Shown: positions 52,032 through 61,029, counted from the first letter of the stretch. The stretch: 64,000 bases of DNA from JANNNF01 sp963772935 (GCA_963772935.1 CAVYZK010000009.1:1054001-1118000), one strand, 5' to 3'. Program-made: numbers and translations. Notes: a model not told the origin generated them from the letters alone.

Positions 52032-52552
52032 GGCAGAAGGGACTCAATCTTTCTGATGATTTCCGCAGACTCTGGCCGGGTTGCCGCCCGCCAACTGCCC
52101 ACAACCGCGCCATCCGGACCAAGCAGCAGTTTGTTGAAATTCCAGTTTGGCGCAAATCCGTACGTCGCCTGCGCCCACACATAAAACGGGTGCGCCCCGG
52201 CTCCTTTTACGTGGGTGATTTCCGTCATCGGAAGGGTCAGGTCGAAATTCACCGCGCAGTATTCCTTGACCGCGGCCTCATCTCCAAGTTCCTGCGCGAA
52301 ATCATTGGACGGGACCGCCAGCACCAGCAAGCCTTTCGCCCCGTATTTGTCATGCAGCGCCTGCAACGCATCATATTGCCCGGCAAAGCCGCACAGCGAC
52401 GCGGTGTTCACGACCAGCACTGGCTTGCCGCGCCAGTCATCCAGATCAATCGCGCCGCCGTCAATCGACTGAAAGCTGAAACCAGCCACCGCCGCACCCG
52501 CCCCGAAGATCAGCGCAATCAGCGCTGCAGACGTGGTTTTCAAAGCCAACAT
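52028..52552 (-). CDS. Exported glutathione peroxidase-family protein
   Basis: 174 residues with a signal peptide (MLALKTTSAALIALIFGAGA, cleaved near AVA). The thioredoxin-like fold has VLVVNTASLCGFAGQYDALQ with the peroxidatic cysteine, VLAVPSNDFAQELGDEAAVK (Gln-like region) and NWNFNKLLLGPDG with the conserved Trp-Asn. Such Cys-type enzymes reduce peroxides, usually with thioredoxin. A periplasmic location is predicted. It overlaps the deacetylase gene start. Confidence 0.87.
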   Translation of the reverse strand: MLALKTTSAALIALIFGAGAAVAGFSFQSIDGGAIDLDDWRGKPVLVVNTASLCGFAGQYDALQALHDKYGAKGLLVLAVPSNDFAQELGDEAAVKEYCAVNFDLTLPMTEITHVKGAGAHPFYVWAQATYGFAPNWNFNKLLLGPDGAVVGSWRAATRPESAEIIRKIESLLP

Positions 52553-52746
52553 GTCGTTTCCTTGCCGCAATTCTGCGCAATAACCATGTAACCCGGTTCT
52601 GACAGAGGTCAAACCCGCAACTGCACGGAATGTGAACGGATTTTCGCAGTATTTTCCTGTATTGGCCTGATATTTGGTGCAATAGTCGGATCAGTCGAGG
52701 CGCAGGCAAGAATGGCACCGGAACCGGGCCAGAAGACAGGCGAGAC

Positions 52747-53370
52747 ATGACACGGCAACGTATTAAACCATCGGAATTTTCCGACTGCAACGATGCGATC
52801 CCGCGCACCCAATATGGCGCGCTGTGCTGGCGCATGCACCGTGACCGGGTCGAAGTCTTGCTGATCACCTCACGCGATACGGGGCGGTGGGTCATTCCCA
52901 AGGGCTGGCCCATGGCCGGATTGCGGCCCGAAGCCGCCGCCGAGCGCGAAGCTTGGGAAGAAGCCGGGGTAGAGGGCGCGGTCGATACCACCTGTGCCGG
53001 GCTATACACCTATCAGAAGGTGCTGACCGAAACCGATGCCGTGCCCTGCGCCGTTGCCGTGTTCGGGCTGCGGGTGGCCCGATTGGTGGCGCAGTTTCCA
53101 GAGCGCAAGCAACGTCGTCGCAAGTGGTTCACCGTGGCCAAAGCCGCCCGCAAAGTGTGGGAACCCGAACTGCGCAGCCTGATGCTGGGCTTTGTGCCGC
53201 CAAAAGGCCGGGGCAAGGCGGGTGGCAAGGCACAGGCCAAGGCAAGGATCAACGCCCTGCCAGTGGGTCAGGAAATGACTGCTATCGGTGATGACCCTTT
53301 GCCAGCACTCGTGCTGCAAGACCTGGGCATTGGCGAAACCAACGTCTCTGATGACACGGCTGTTCTGTAA
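52747..53370 (+). CDS. Nudix hydrolase
   Basis: 207 residues. The Nudix box is GWPMAGLRPEAAAEREAWEE followed by AGV. The first glutamate position of the consensus is Leu, but REAWEEAGV is intact. The start QYGALCWRMHRDRVEVLLIT resembles the diadenosine/diphosphoinositol polyphosphate type. A Lys/Ala-rich tail (GRGKAGGKAQAKAR) extends beyond the fold. Substrate unknown. It is read divergently from the peroxidase gene. Confidence 0.85.
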   Translation: MTRQRIKPSEFSDCNDAIPRTQYGALCWRMHRDRVEVLLITSRDTGRWVIPKGWPMAGLRPEAAAEREAWEEAGVEGAVDTTCAGLYTYQKVLTETDAVPCAVAVFGLRVARLVAQFPERKQRRRKWFTVAKAARKVWEPELRSLMLGFVPPKGRGKAGGKAQAKARINALPVGQEMTAIGDDPLPALVLQDLGIGETNVSDDTAVL

Positions 53371-53499
53371 GGCGTTGCGCCGACACGCGTTGCGAAAGCG
53401 CGCTGTCCACCCTATGTCTGTTCACGTGCAGGTTCTGTCGGGACATCTGTTCATGCCGTTTCCGCACGTTTTCGCCCGACGCCCCGGACTGGACCCCTG

Positions 53500-53955
53500 A
53501 TGATCCGCTATTCGCTTTCCTGCGATGCAGGCCACGGTTTTGAAAGCTGGTTTCAGTCGGCAGATGCCTTTGGCACGCTGTCATCGACCGGGCTGGTGCA
53601 TTGCCCGCTGTGTGGCTCGACCCGGATCGACAAGGCGCTGATGGCCCCCGCCGTCCGACCGGCCCGCAATGCGGCAACAGCCACACCTCCGGCAGATGCC
53701 ACCCCGGCCGATCGCCCGCTCTCCACCCCCGGATCAGAGGCAGAACAGGCGATGGCGGCCCTGCGCGCCAAGATCGAGGCCAATTCCGAATATGTCGGCC
53801 TGAACTTTGCCGCCGAGGCGCGCGCGATCCATGATGGCGACGCCCCCGAACGTGCCATCTATGGCGAGGCCAAACCCGATGAGGCCAAACGCCTGATCGA
53901 CGACGGCATCCCGGTGGCCCCCCTGCCCTTTTTGCCGGTGCGCAAGACCAACTGA
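53500..53955 (+). CDS. DUF1178 family protein
   Basis: 151 residues. MIRYSLSCDAGHGFESWFQS and HCPLCGSTRIDKALMAP form a small zinc-ribbon-like start (Cys-x-His plus CPLC). A disordered Ala/Pro linker follows, then RAKIEANSEYVGLNFAAEAR and AIHDGDAPERAIYGEAKPDE. The family is widespread in alphaproteobacteria with unknown role. It converges with the MarR gene, leaving two bases between stops. Confidence 0.85.
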   Translation: MIRYSLSCDAGHGFESWFQSADAFGTLSSTGLVHCPLCGSTRIDKALMAPAVRPARNAATATPPADATPADRPLSTPGSEAEQAMAALRAKIEANSEYVGLNFAAEARAIHDGDAPERAIYGEAKPDEAKRLIDDGIPVAPLPFLPVRKTN

Positions 53956-53957
53956 CA

Positions 53958-54455
53958 TCAATAGATGTAGCGGATTTGTTCGGTCCAGAACCGTTCCATT
54001 CGTTTCAGCGACCCGTTGATTTCATCCATCCCGTTCGCGTCAATCAACTGGCGCTTTTCCATGCCTTCGGCGTGGCGGGCGAACAGATCGGTCAGCATCC
54101 CCCGCACCCTGCGCCCCTTTTCCGTCAGCCGCACCCGCACCGAACGGCGGTCAATTTCTGACCGCTGGTGATGCATGTACCCCAGATCCACCAGCTTTTT
54201 CAGGTTATAGCTGACGTTGGACCCCTGATAATAGCCGCGCGATTTCAACTCGCCCGCCGTCACTTCATTCTCGCCAATGTTGAACAGCAACAGGGCCTGC
54301 ACCGAGTTGATCTCGAGTATCGCCAGACGTTCAAATTCATCCTTGATCACGTCCAGCAGCAACCGGTGCAGCCGTTCGACAAGGGCAAGGTTATCCAGAT
54401 AGCAAGCCAGAAACGCCTTGGCAGAGCCATCCAGCAGGGGTGCGTGCATCGTCAT
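53958..54455 (-). CDS. MarR-family transcriptional regulator (LdtR-like)
   Basis: 165 residues. The winged helix covers about 45-125: LAILEINSVQALLLFNIGEN, GELKSRGYYQGSNVSYNLKK (recognition helix) and YMHHQRSEIDRRSVRVRLTE (wing). The sequence closely resembles LdtR, which controls an L,D-transpeptidase and stress genes in Rhizobiales. Target genes here are unknown. It is separated by about 95 bases from sdhE, read in the same direction. Confidence 0.87.
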   Translation of the reverse strand: MTMHAPLLDGSAKAFLACYLDNLALVERLHRLLLDVIKDEFERLAILEINSVQALLLFNIGENEVTAGELKSRGYYQGSNVSYNLKKLVDLGYMHHQRSEIDRRSVRVRLTEKGRRVRGMLTDLFARHAEGMEKRQLIDANGMDEINGSLKRMERFWTEQIRYIY

Positions 54456-54550
54456 TCTGTGGTCTCCGCCTCCATTCTGATGGGGGCAGAATCAGCACAA
54501 AACAAAAACATTCCGTAAACTCGTGCCGATTTCGCCTCAAATCGCGCGAT

Positions 54551-54829
54551 TTATTCCGGTGCGGGGGTCAGGCGGGTGCGCGCATAGCGGCCAATCCGCG
54601 CCAACAGGTCAACAATCGCGGCGGGCGGGGTCGATTGTTCCAGAATCCACGACATCAGATCCTGATCATTCTCCTCCAGCAGCAGGTCATAGGTCAGCAA
54701 ATCTGCCTCGCTCAGGCTGCCCAGATGCGCATCAGACCACGGGCCCAGCACCAGATCCATCTCTTTGGTTCCCCGCCGCCATGACCGCATGCTCATGCGT
54801 TTCAGGCGCGCCTCCGCTGTCTCTGCCAT
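54551..54829 (-). CDS. sdhE: SdhE, FAD assembly factor of succinate dehydrogenase
   Basis: 92 residues. RLKRMSMRSWRRGTKEMDLV contains the RGxxE motif needed for flavinylation. YDLLLEENDQDLMSWILEQS is the conserved acidic helix. It helps attach FAD covalently to SdhA. It starts 82 bases from the divergent aspC. Confidence 0.92.
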   Translation of the reverse strand: MAETAEARLKRMSMRSWRRGTKEMDLVLGPWSDAHLGSLSEADLLTYDLLLEENDQDLMSWILEQSTPPAAIVDLLARIGRYARTRLTPAPE

Positions 54830-54910
54830 CTGCCACCGTTCCCGCTTGATCCCTTGCGAGCCGGACCCTAGAACGACCTTGCCCGAAACTCCACCGATAA
54901 GGACGCCCCG

Positions 54911-56113
54911 ATGACCTTCCTGTCCAACACCCTCGCCCGCGTGAAACCCTCGCCCACCATCGCGGTGACAACCAAGGCGGCGGCGCTGAAGGCCGAGGGG
55001 CGCGATGTGATCGGCCTTGGCGCGGGCGAGCCGGATTTTGACACGCCACAAAACATCAAGGACGCGGCCAAACGCGCGATTGATGCGGGGCGCACCAAGT
55101 ATACGGCGGTGGATGGCATCCCCGAGCTGAAGGCCGCGATTTGCAGCAAATTCCTGCGCGAAAACGGGCTGACCTATACGCCTGCGCAAGTGTCGGTCGG
55201 CACGGGCGGCAAGCAGATCCTCTACAACGCGCTGATGGCGACCTGCAATCCGGGCGATGAGGTGATCATTCCGGCCCCCTATTGGGTCAGCTATCCCGAC
55301 ATGGTTCTGCTGGCAGGCGGCACGCCGGTGTCGGTGGCCTGCGGGATTGAGACCCGTTTCAAGCTGACGCCCGATCAGCTTGAGGCCGCGATCACGCCCA
55401 AAACCAAGTGGTTCATCTTCAACTCGCCGTCCAACCCCACCGGGGCGGGCTATACCCGGGCCGAACTGCGGGCGCTGTGCGACGTGCTGCTGCGCCACCC
55501 CCATGTGTGGATCATGACCGACGATATGTACGAACATCTGGTGTTCGACGATTTCGAATTCTGCACCCCGGCCGAGGTGGAACCGCTGCTGTATGACCGC
55601 ACGCTGACCTGCAACGGGGTGTCCAAATCCTACGCGATGACCGGCTGGCGCATCGGTTATGCCGCGGGCCCGGTGGCCTTGATCAAGGCCATGGGCACGA
55701 TCCAGTCGCAATCCACCTCGAACCCCAGTTCGGTCAGCCAATACGCAGCGCTTGAGGCGCTGACCGGCCCGCAAGACTTTCTGGCCCCCAACCGCGCGCT
55801 GTTTCAGGGCCGCCGCGATCTGGTGGTGTCGATGCTGAACGCAGCCGACGGCATCACCTGCCCGACGCCCGAAGGCGCGTTCTACGTCTACCCCGACATT
55901 TCCGGCTGCATCGGCAAAGCCACCCCCGGCGGCACCGTCATCAGCAATGACGAGGTGTTTGCGACCGCCCTGCTGGAGGAAACCGGGGTGGCGGTGGTGT
56001 TTGGGGCCGCCTTCGGACTATCGCCGAATTTCCGCGTCAGCTACGCTACCAGTGACGAGGTGCTGCGCGAGGCCTGCGCGCGTATCCAGAAATTCTGTGC
56101 GTCCTTGGTCTGA
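54911..56113 (+). CDS. aspC: Aspartate aminotransferase (class I, 1-beta type)
   Basis: 400 residues. VIGLGAGEPDFDTPQNIKDA, TKYTAVDGIPELKAAICSKF and NSPSNPTGAGYTRAELRALC are present, with the PLP lysine in TCNGVSKSYAMTGWRIGYAA and GRRDLVVSML near 320. It moves amino groups between aspartate (or prephenate) and 2-oxoglutarate. The ATG follows a short leader. A small co-directional gene begins nine bases after the stop. Confidence 0.95.
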   Translation: MTFLSNTLARVKPSPTIAVTTKAAALKAEGRDVIGLGAGEPDFDTPQNIKDAAKRAIDAGRTKYTAVDGIPELKAAICSKFLRENGLTYTPAQVSVGTGGKQILYNALMATCNPGDEVIIPAPYWVSYPDMVLLAGGTPVSVACGIETRFKLTPDQLEAAITPKTKWFIFNSPSNPTGAGYTRAELRALCDVLLRHPHVWIMTDDMYEHLVFDDFEFCTPAEVEPLLYDRTLTCNGVSKSYAMTGWRIGYAAGPVALIKAMGTIQSQSTSNPSSVSQYAALEALTGPQDFLAPNRALFQGRRDLVVSMLNAADGITCPTPEGAFYVYPDISGCIGKATPGGTVISNDEVFATALLEETGVAVVFGAAFGLSPNFRVSYATSDEVLREACARIQKFCASLV

Positions 56114-56122
56114 GGGGGTCTT

Positions 56123-56536
56123 ATGGCGGGCGATCTGCCGGACTATTACTTTCGCATCCGCGAGAACGGTGCGGCGGTATTTCGGGTTGATACCGAAAAC
56201 CGCCAGCGCCGGATCGAGCTGTTGGAGATTGCCACCGTCAACGTCAAGAACGGCAACATAAAGCCGCATGGCGACGGGAAACTGTCGCCCGCTGATACGG
56301 CCGCGATCTCCGCTTGGCTGGCCGAACGGATGGCATTGCTGGCAGCCCGCGATGTCGATGATATCTTGCGCGCCGTGGACCATATGAACCTGACAACGCA
56401 GTGGATTCAGTCGAAAGCGACGGATGCCCAACTCGATGCTGTGACCGACACCCTGCTGCTTGCGATGCACGATCTGCGCAGCGTGCTGGTGCGAAAAAAG
56501 GCCGAACGCCTGATGAAGGGCGAGGCGGCGGAGTAG
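56123..56536 (+). CDS. Conserved hypothetical protein (137 aa)
   Basis: MAGDLPDYYFRIRENGAAVF is followed by RVDTENRQRRIELLEIATVN, then a helical part AISAWLAERMALLAARDVDD and LLLAMHDLRSVLVRKKAERL. No signal peptide or membrane segment is visible. I do not recognise a domain. It is probably co-transcribed with aspC, nine bases away, with GAGGGGG before the ATG. Confidence 0.7.
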   Translation: MAGDLPDYYFRIRENGAAVFRVDTENRQRRIELLEIATVNVKNGNIKPHGDGKLSPADTAAISAWLAERMALLAARDVDDILRAVDHMNLTTQWIQSKATDAQLDAVTDTLLLAMHDLRSVLVRKKAERLMKGEAAE

Positions 56537-56542
56537 CCCCGC

Positions 56543-56604
56543 TTTCTTGCAAGAAATCGCCCCGGACCCTTTCAAGGTTCCGAGACGGAATTTTCAAGAA
56601 TTCC
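56543..56604. repeat. Palindromic 3'-end region (degenerate twin-palindrome type)
   Basis: TTTCTTGCAAGAAA (56543-56556) and GGAATT-TTCAAG-AATTCC (56587-56604) lie in the gap between the convergent ends of the 137-aa gene and tex. They resemble a decayed or alternative version of the twin palindromes elsewhere in the window. A role as terminator in both directions is likely. Confidence 0.45.
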
Positions 56605-56623
56605 AGTTCTTTGCGCCCGTGCC

Positions 56624-58936
56624 CTACCGCCCGAACTTGCCTTTCAGCGCATCGAACGGACTGGCGGAGGCTGTGACCTTCGGGGCCGCATTGGTCGGCA
56701 GCGGCTTGCCCTTTGGCGTGGCAGGCCCCCGGTCGTTGGCGCGTTCCCGCACCTGCTCGCGCGCCTCGCCGCTGTCGGAGCGCATGGTCAGCGCAATGCG
56801 TTTGCGGGCGGCGTCCACCTCGACCACCCGCACCTTGACCACATCGCCCGCCTTGACCACCTCATGTGGGTCTTTGACGAAACGGTCGGCAAGCTGGCTG
56901 ACATGCACCAGCCCGTCCTGATGCACGCCGATATCGACGAACGCGCCAAAGGCCGCCACGTTTGTGACGGTGCCTTCCAGCATCATGCCAACCTTCAGAT
57001 CGCGGATTTCTTCAATTCCATCCGTGAACGTGGCGGTCTTGAAGCTGGGCCTCGGGTCACGCCCAGGCTTTTCCAGCTCGGCAAAGATATCGCGCACGGT
57101 GGGCAGGCCGAACTTTTCGCCGACAAAACTGCGCGGGTCCAAGGCCTTCAGCGCCGATCCATCGGTCATCAACTGCCGGATATCGCGCCCGCAGGCGGCC
57201 ACGATCTTGCGCGCAACCTCATAGGCTTCGGGGTGAACGGAACTTGCGTCCAGCGGTTCCTTGCCGCCCGTGATGCGCAAGAACCCCGCCGCCTGTTCAA
57301 ACGCCTTCGGGCCCAGACGCGCAACTTTCAGCAGATCGCGACGCGACGCGAACGGCCCATTGGCATCGCGGTGCGCCACAATCGCCTCGGCCAGCCCCGG
57401 CCCCACCCCCGACACCCGGGCGAGCAAGGGGCTGGACGCCGTGTTCACATCCACCCCGACCGCGTTTACGGCGTCTTCCACCACCGCCTCAAGCGACCGC
57501 CCCAACCGGTGCTGATCCACGTCATGCTGGTACTGGCCGACGCCAATCGCCTTTGGTTCAATCTTCACCAGTTCGGCCAGCGGGTCTTGCAACCGTCGCG
57601 CAATCGACACGGCCCCGCGCAAGGACACGTCCAGCCCCGGAAACTCTTTCGCTGCCAGTTCGCTGGCGGAATAGACCGATGCCCCGGCCTCACTGACAAT
57701 CACCTTCACCGGCTTTTCCCCCGGCAGATGCGCCAGCAGGTCGGCCACCATCTTTTCCGTCTCGCGTGACGCCGTGCCATTGCCGATGGCAATCAGCTTG
57801 ACGCCATGTTTGGAAATCAGTTGCGCAATCGCCACCTGTGCGCCGCGCAGGTCGTTCTTCGGCTGAAACGGATAGACGGTTTCGGTCGCCAGCACCTTGC
57901 CCGTCGCATCGACCACCGCCACCTTCACACCGGTCCTGATGCCCGGATCAAGCCCCATGGTGGCCTTGCCACCGGCAGGCGCTGCCAGCAGCAAATCCTT
58001 CAGATTGCGGGCAAAAACATTGATCGCCTCCACCTCGGCCCGGTCCCGCATCTCGCCCATCAAATCCAGCGTCAGTGACGTGCGCAGCTTGATCCGCCAC
58101 GCCCAGGCCGCCACATCGCGCAGCCAGATATCCCCCGCGCCGCGCGATCCTGCGGCCAAAGCCGCACCACACGCCCGTTCACAGGGGGACTCACCCTTGG
58201 CCGCATCCGGATCAATCGCCAGATCGACCGCCAGCACCCCTTCATTGCGCCCGCGCAGCATGGCCAGCACCCGGTGCGACGGTGCACTGGCCCAAGCCTC
58301 ATCATGCGCGAAATAGTCGGAAAACTTGGCCCCCTCGGCCTCTTTCCCCGGCACCACACTCGCCACCAACCGCGCGACCTGCTTCATATGGCTGCGCAGA
58401 CGGCCCAGAAGGCCCGCATCCTCGGCCAGACCTTCCGCCAGAATATCCCGCGCGCCCTCCAGCGCCGCTTTCACGTCGGCCACCGGCCCCACCACAAACG
58501 GCTTGGCCAAAACCGAAGGGTCCGCCGCCCGATCCGCCAGCACGGCATCGACCAGCCCTTGCAAGCCGTTTTCCCGCGCGATCATCGCCTTGGTGCGGCG
58601 TTTCACCTTGTAAGGCAGATAGATATCCTCAAGCTCCGCCTTCGTCGCAGCCTTCGCCAGCACCCCCGCCAAAGCATCGGTCATCTTGCCCTGCTCAGAG
58701 ATCGCGCCAATGATTGCCGCCCGGCGCGCCTCCATCTCGCGCAGATACCCCAGCCGTTCGGCCAGATTGCGCAACTGGGTGTCGTCCAGCCCCCCGGTCA
58801 CTTCCTTGCGATAGCGCGCGATGAAGGGCACGGTGGACCCTTCGTCCAGCAGCGTGATCGCCGCCACCACCTGCGCGGGCTGCGCGCCGATTTCAGACGC
58901 GATGACAAGGGGAATGCGGCGGGCTTGGTCGGTCAT
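56624..58936 (-). CDS. tex: Tex, S1-domain RNA-binding transcription accessory protein
   Basis: 770 residues. The N-terminal helical part begins PLVIASEIGAQPAQVVAAIT, followed by STVPFIARYRKEVTGGLDDT. The YqgF/RuvC-like domain is TMGLDPGIRTGVKVAVVDAT, the HhH region is SSPLLARVSGVGPGLAEAIV, and the C-terminal S1 domain is VGMMLEGTVTNVAAFGAFVD. A basic Lys/Arg tail ends the protein. Tex binds nucleic acids and influences transcription and recombination. The ATG at 58936 is preferred over the longer open frame to 59038. Confidence 0.95.
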   Translation of the reverse strand: MTDQARRIPLVIASEIGAQPAQVVAAITLLDEGSTVPFIARYRKEVTGGLDDTQLRNLAERLGYLREMEARRAAIIGAISEQGKMTDALAGVLAKAATKAELEDIYLPYKVKRRTKAMIARENGLQGLVDAVLADRAADPSVLAKPFVVGPVADVKAALEGARDILAEGLAEDAGLLGRLRSHMKQVARLVASVVPGKEAEGAKFSDYFAHDEAWASAPSHRVLAMLRGRNEGVLAVDLAIDPDAAKGESPCERACGAALAAGSRGAGDIWLRDVAAWAWRIKLRTSLTLDLMGEMRDRAEVEAINVFARNLKDLLLAAPAGGKATMGLDPGIRTGVKVAVVDATGKVLATETVYPFQPKNDLRGAQVAIAQLISKHGVKLIAIGNGTASRETEKMVADLLAHLPGEKPVKVIVSEAGASVYSASELAAKEFPGLDVSLRGAVSIARRLQDPLAELVKIEPKAIGVGQYQHDVDQHRLGRSLEAVVEDAVNAVGVDVNTASSPLLARVSGVGPGLAEAIVAHRDANGPFASRRDLLKVARLGPKAFEQAAGFLRITGGKEPLDASSVHPEAYEVARKIVAACGRDIRQLMTDGSALKALDPRSFVGEKFGLPTVRDIFAELEKPGRDPRPSFKTATFTDGIEEIRDLKVGMMLEGTVTNVAAFGAFVDIGVHQDGLVHVSQLADRFVKDPHEVVKAGDVVKVRVVEVDAARKRIALTMRSDSGEAREQVRERANDRGPATPKGKPLPTNAAPKVTASASPFDALKGKFGR

Positions 58937-59051
58937 GGGAATCTGGTCCTTCAAGGGAGGCCGACCATACCCAGTGGCCGCCTGAAGGGAAAGCCGTGCC
59001 ATGCAAAAGGGCGGACCCGAAGGCCCGCCCTTTGCCAACGTGTCAAAGGTT

Positions 59052-59426
59052 TCAGTCTTCCATCGCGCCGCCAGCGGCCTTCCAGTCGCCGATGCCGCCC
59101 ACGTTGGTCACATTGGTAAAGCCCATGTCTTTCAATGTCTTGCCCGACAAGGCCGCCTGCCCGCCCGCACCGCAGACCAGATACAACTCGGCATCCTTCT
59201 GCATCACCGGGTTGAAATACGGTGTCGCGGGGTCGGAGGAAAATTCCAGAAATCCGCGCGGAATGCGGGTGGCCCCGGCGATCGTGCCAGTCTTTTCAAT
59301 CGCTGCCGAGTCGCGCACGTCCACAAACACGGCACCGGGCTTGCCATGCAGCTTGACCGCATCGGCAGAGGGCAGCCGGGTCACAACGGCTCCAGCTTCG
59401 TCGAGGTAATCCTTGGCGGTTTTCAT
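59052..59426 (-). CDS. Rhodanese-like domain protein
   Basis: 124 residues of one rhodanese domain. VFVDVRDSAAIEKTGTIAGA and THIPRG-like TRIPRGFLEF precede the catalytic loop LYLVCGAGGQAALSGKTLKD with the active cysteine, then GFTNVTNVGGIGDWKAAGGA. Single-domain rhodaneses carry sulfane sulfur; the acceptor is unknown. The start at 59426 follows AAGGAG. Confidence 0.88.
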   Translation of the reverse strand: MKTAKDYLDEAGAVVTRLPSADAVKLHGKPGAVFVDVRDSAAIEKTGTIAGATRIPRGFLEFSSDPATPYFNPVMQKDAELYLVCGAGGQAALSGKTLKDMGFTNVTNVGGIGDWKAAGGAMED

Positions 59427-59577
59427 CGGTTTCTCCTTGGTGAATAGGGGGGCTGAAACAGGCCTTGCGAATTTGCCAGCAGTTTTGGCTGAAACACAGG
59501 CCGGAGCAACAGCCATGGCACGGTGCAAACGCGCGAAACCATCGCCGCGTTCCGCAATCATACCAAAAACGGGGAAA

Positions 59578-59654
59578 TGGTACCGATGGCCCGGCTCGAA
59601 CGGGCGACCCCTAGATCCACAATCTAGTGCTCTAACCAACTGAGCTACATCGGC
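59578..59654 (-). tRNA. tRNA-His (GTG anticodon), CCA encoded
   Basis: Read on the minus strand the acceptor 5' half is GCCGATG, then TA, D-arm GCTCAGTTGGTTAGAGC, anticodon arm CTAGATTGTGGATCTAG with GTG, and T-arm CGGG/TTCGAGC. The acceptor 3' half CATCGGT is followed by A73 and CCA (59578-59580). Base -1 is T and base 73 is A, so the usual G-1:C73 pair of tRNA-His is missing, as known for a group of alphaproteobacteria. Confidence 0.95.
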
Positions 59655-59699
59655 ACTTGAGGCGGCACATACCCCCCCCGCGCAGCGATTGCAAGGGGG

Positions 59700-60191
59700 T
59701 TACAGGTGGCGTTCCCACACCTGTTCCACCACATCCTGCCCGAAAGATCGGGCGGCCCGGCTGTCCGTCAGCACAAATCCGTTGCGGTCATATAGCCGGC
59801 CCGCCGCCGTGTGGCTTTCATGGGTCCACAGCCGCATCCGCGCATAGCCAGCGACCCGCGCAAAGCCGACGCAGGTTTCCAGCATGCTCTGCGCAAGACC
59901 GGTGCCCCGCGCCACAGGTTCCACATAAAACAGCCGCAGCTTGGCAACATCAGGGGTCTCCGGCCCTTCCGTCACGCAAAAGATGCTGCCCATACGCATG
60001 CCCTGCGCCTCCTCGGCGATCCAGCCGCGTTCGCGCGCAGGGTCATGGCTGCGGCGGAAGTCCTGCAAAATCCGCGCCACCAGCACAGGAAAGCTGCCGT
60101 CAAATCCGTCTGATTCTGCGTAATGCGCCCCATGCCGCGCGATGATCCACGCATCATCCGCGTCGTTCAGCCCCCGCAACCTCGTGTCCAC
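59700..60191 (-). CDS. GNAT family N-acetyltransferase
   Basis: 163 residues from a GTG at 60191, chosen because GAGGGGGA lies seven bases upstream. RGLNDADDAWIIARHGAHYA is the family opening. The acetyl-CoA site is LRLFYVEPVARGTGLAQSML, and MRLWTHESHTAAGRLYDRNG ends the fold. The same architecture occurs as the C-terminal half of some MarR-GNAT fusions. Substrate unknown. Confidence 0.8.
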   Translation of the reverse strand: MDTRLRGLNDADDAWIIARHGAHYAESDGFDGSFPVLVARILQDFRRSHDPARERGWIAEEAQGMRMGSIFCVTEGPETPDVAKLRLFYVEPVARGTGLAQSMLETCVGFARVAGYARMRLWTHESHTAAGRLYDRNGFVLTDSRAARSFGQDVVEQVWERHL

Positions 60192-60288
60192 CTGATTCCC
60201 CCTCGCGCCCCGGCCGACACCATGGTTGCCGCTTGCGCGCACAGCGTCAAACAGCTAGGTGCTGCGGGATTCCGGCAAGGGGCACAGC

Positions 60289-60501
60289 ATGGGCATCGAC
60301 AAGCAAAGCGACATCGCAGCCAACATCCAGATCGGGCCGACCGAACTGGGCATGGTGCGGATTTACATCGAAGCGGATGGCGGGATCGAGCTTCCCCTGG
60401 ATTTCTCACCCGAGGAGGCCGAGGAAATTGCCGAAGAACTGCGCAGCGCCGCCGAGGCTGCGCGGGCCGTGGGATCAAAACCTAAGGGTAAAAAGCGCTA
60501 A
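60289..60501 (+). CDS. DUF6324-type small protein
   Basis: 70 residues: MGIDKQSDIAANIQIGPTEL then GMVRIYIEADGGIELPLDFS and an acidic helix PEEAEEIAEELRSAAEAARA, ending KPKGKKR. Unknown function, conserved in Rhodobacteraceae as far as I recall. The ATG follows AAGGGG. Its end overlaps the convergent mmcB end by 20 bases. Confidence 0.7.
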   Translation: MGIDKQSDIAANIQIGPTELGMVRIYIEADGGIELPLDFSPEEAEEIAEELRSAAEAARAVGSKPKGKKR

Positions 60502-60955
60502 GCCCGGCATCGGGGTCGCGCAACGTCTGTAACCGTGCCGCCGCGTGGCGCGCGAATTTCAGCGTCAGCGCCTTGCGCCGGGCCGGGGCTAGCGGAGTGT
60601 CCGGCCCCATCCGCAGGATTTCGGCACCGTAAGCATCGGCGATGATCAGGCCGGTGCCATCCGGCAAAAGGTCGGTCGGAAACGCCACATCCACTGCCCA
60701 GAAAAACCGGTCGCACCAGCCCAGATAGCCCTGCCATTTGCGGTCGGTGATGTAATCGGCGCGGCCCGATTTACACTCGATCACCCAGATCTCGCCCTTC
60801 GGCCCAAGCGCCATCAGATCGACCCGCAAACCGGGCGTGGGCACCAGTTCCTCCACACAGGTGAAATTCATTGACCGCAAGGCCCGCGCCACCCCGCGCG
60901 CAAGGCGGGGCCCGGCAAGGGCGGGGATCACGTCATCTGTTGGGATCTGGTCCAT
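60482..60955 (-). CDS. mmcB: MmcB family DNA repair protein
   Basis: 157 residues. RLARGVARALRSMNFTCVEE and PTPGLRVDLMALGPKGEIWV precede the nuclease-like core IECKSGRADYITDRKWQGYL, which has the PD-(D/E)XK pattern (D in RVDLM, E and K in IECKS). It ends in ...LQTLRDPDAGLSAFYP. In Caulobacter MmcB is a damage-induced repair protein. The start at 60955 (MDQIPTDDV) is preferred; 60991 is possible. Confidence 0.88.
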   Translation of the reverse strand: MDQIPTDDVIPALAGPRLARGVARALRSMNFTCVEELVPTPGLRVDLMALGPKGEIWVIECKSGRADYITDRKWQGYLGWCDRFFWAVDVAFPTDLLPDGTGLIIADAYGAEILRMGPDTPLAPARRKALTLKFARHAAARLQTLRDPDAGLSAFYP

Positions 60956-60994
60956 GCCGGGCAGCATAAACAAAGCATGAACATCCATCAACCC

Positions 60995-61023
60995 TTGTGC
61001 AACGCCCGCCCCGGCCCTACATT
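60995..61023 (+). promoter_or_regulatory. Promoter of the candidate 6S RNA
   Basis: TTGTGC (60995-61000), 17-base spacer, TACATT (61018-61023). Initiation is expected at 61029-61031, exactly where the closing stem of the structured RNA begins. Confidence 0.65.
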
Positions 61024-61029
61024 GTGCCT

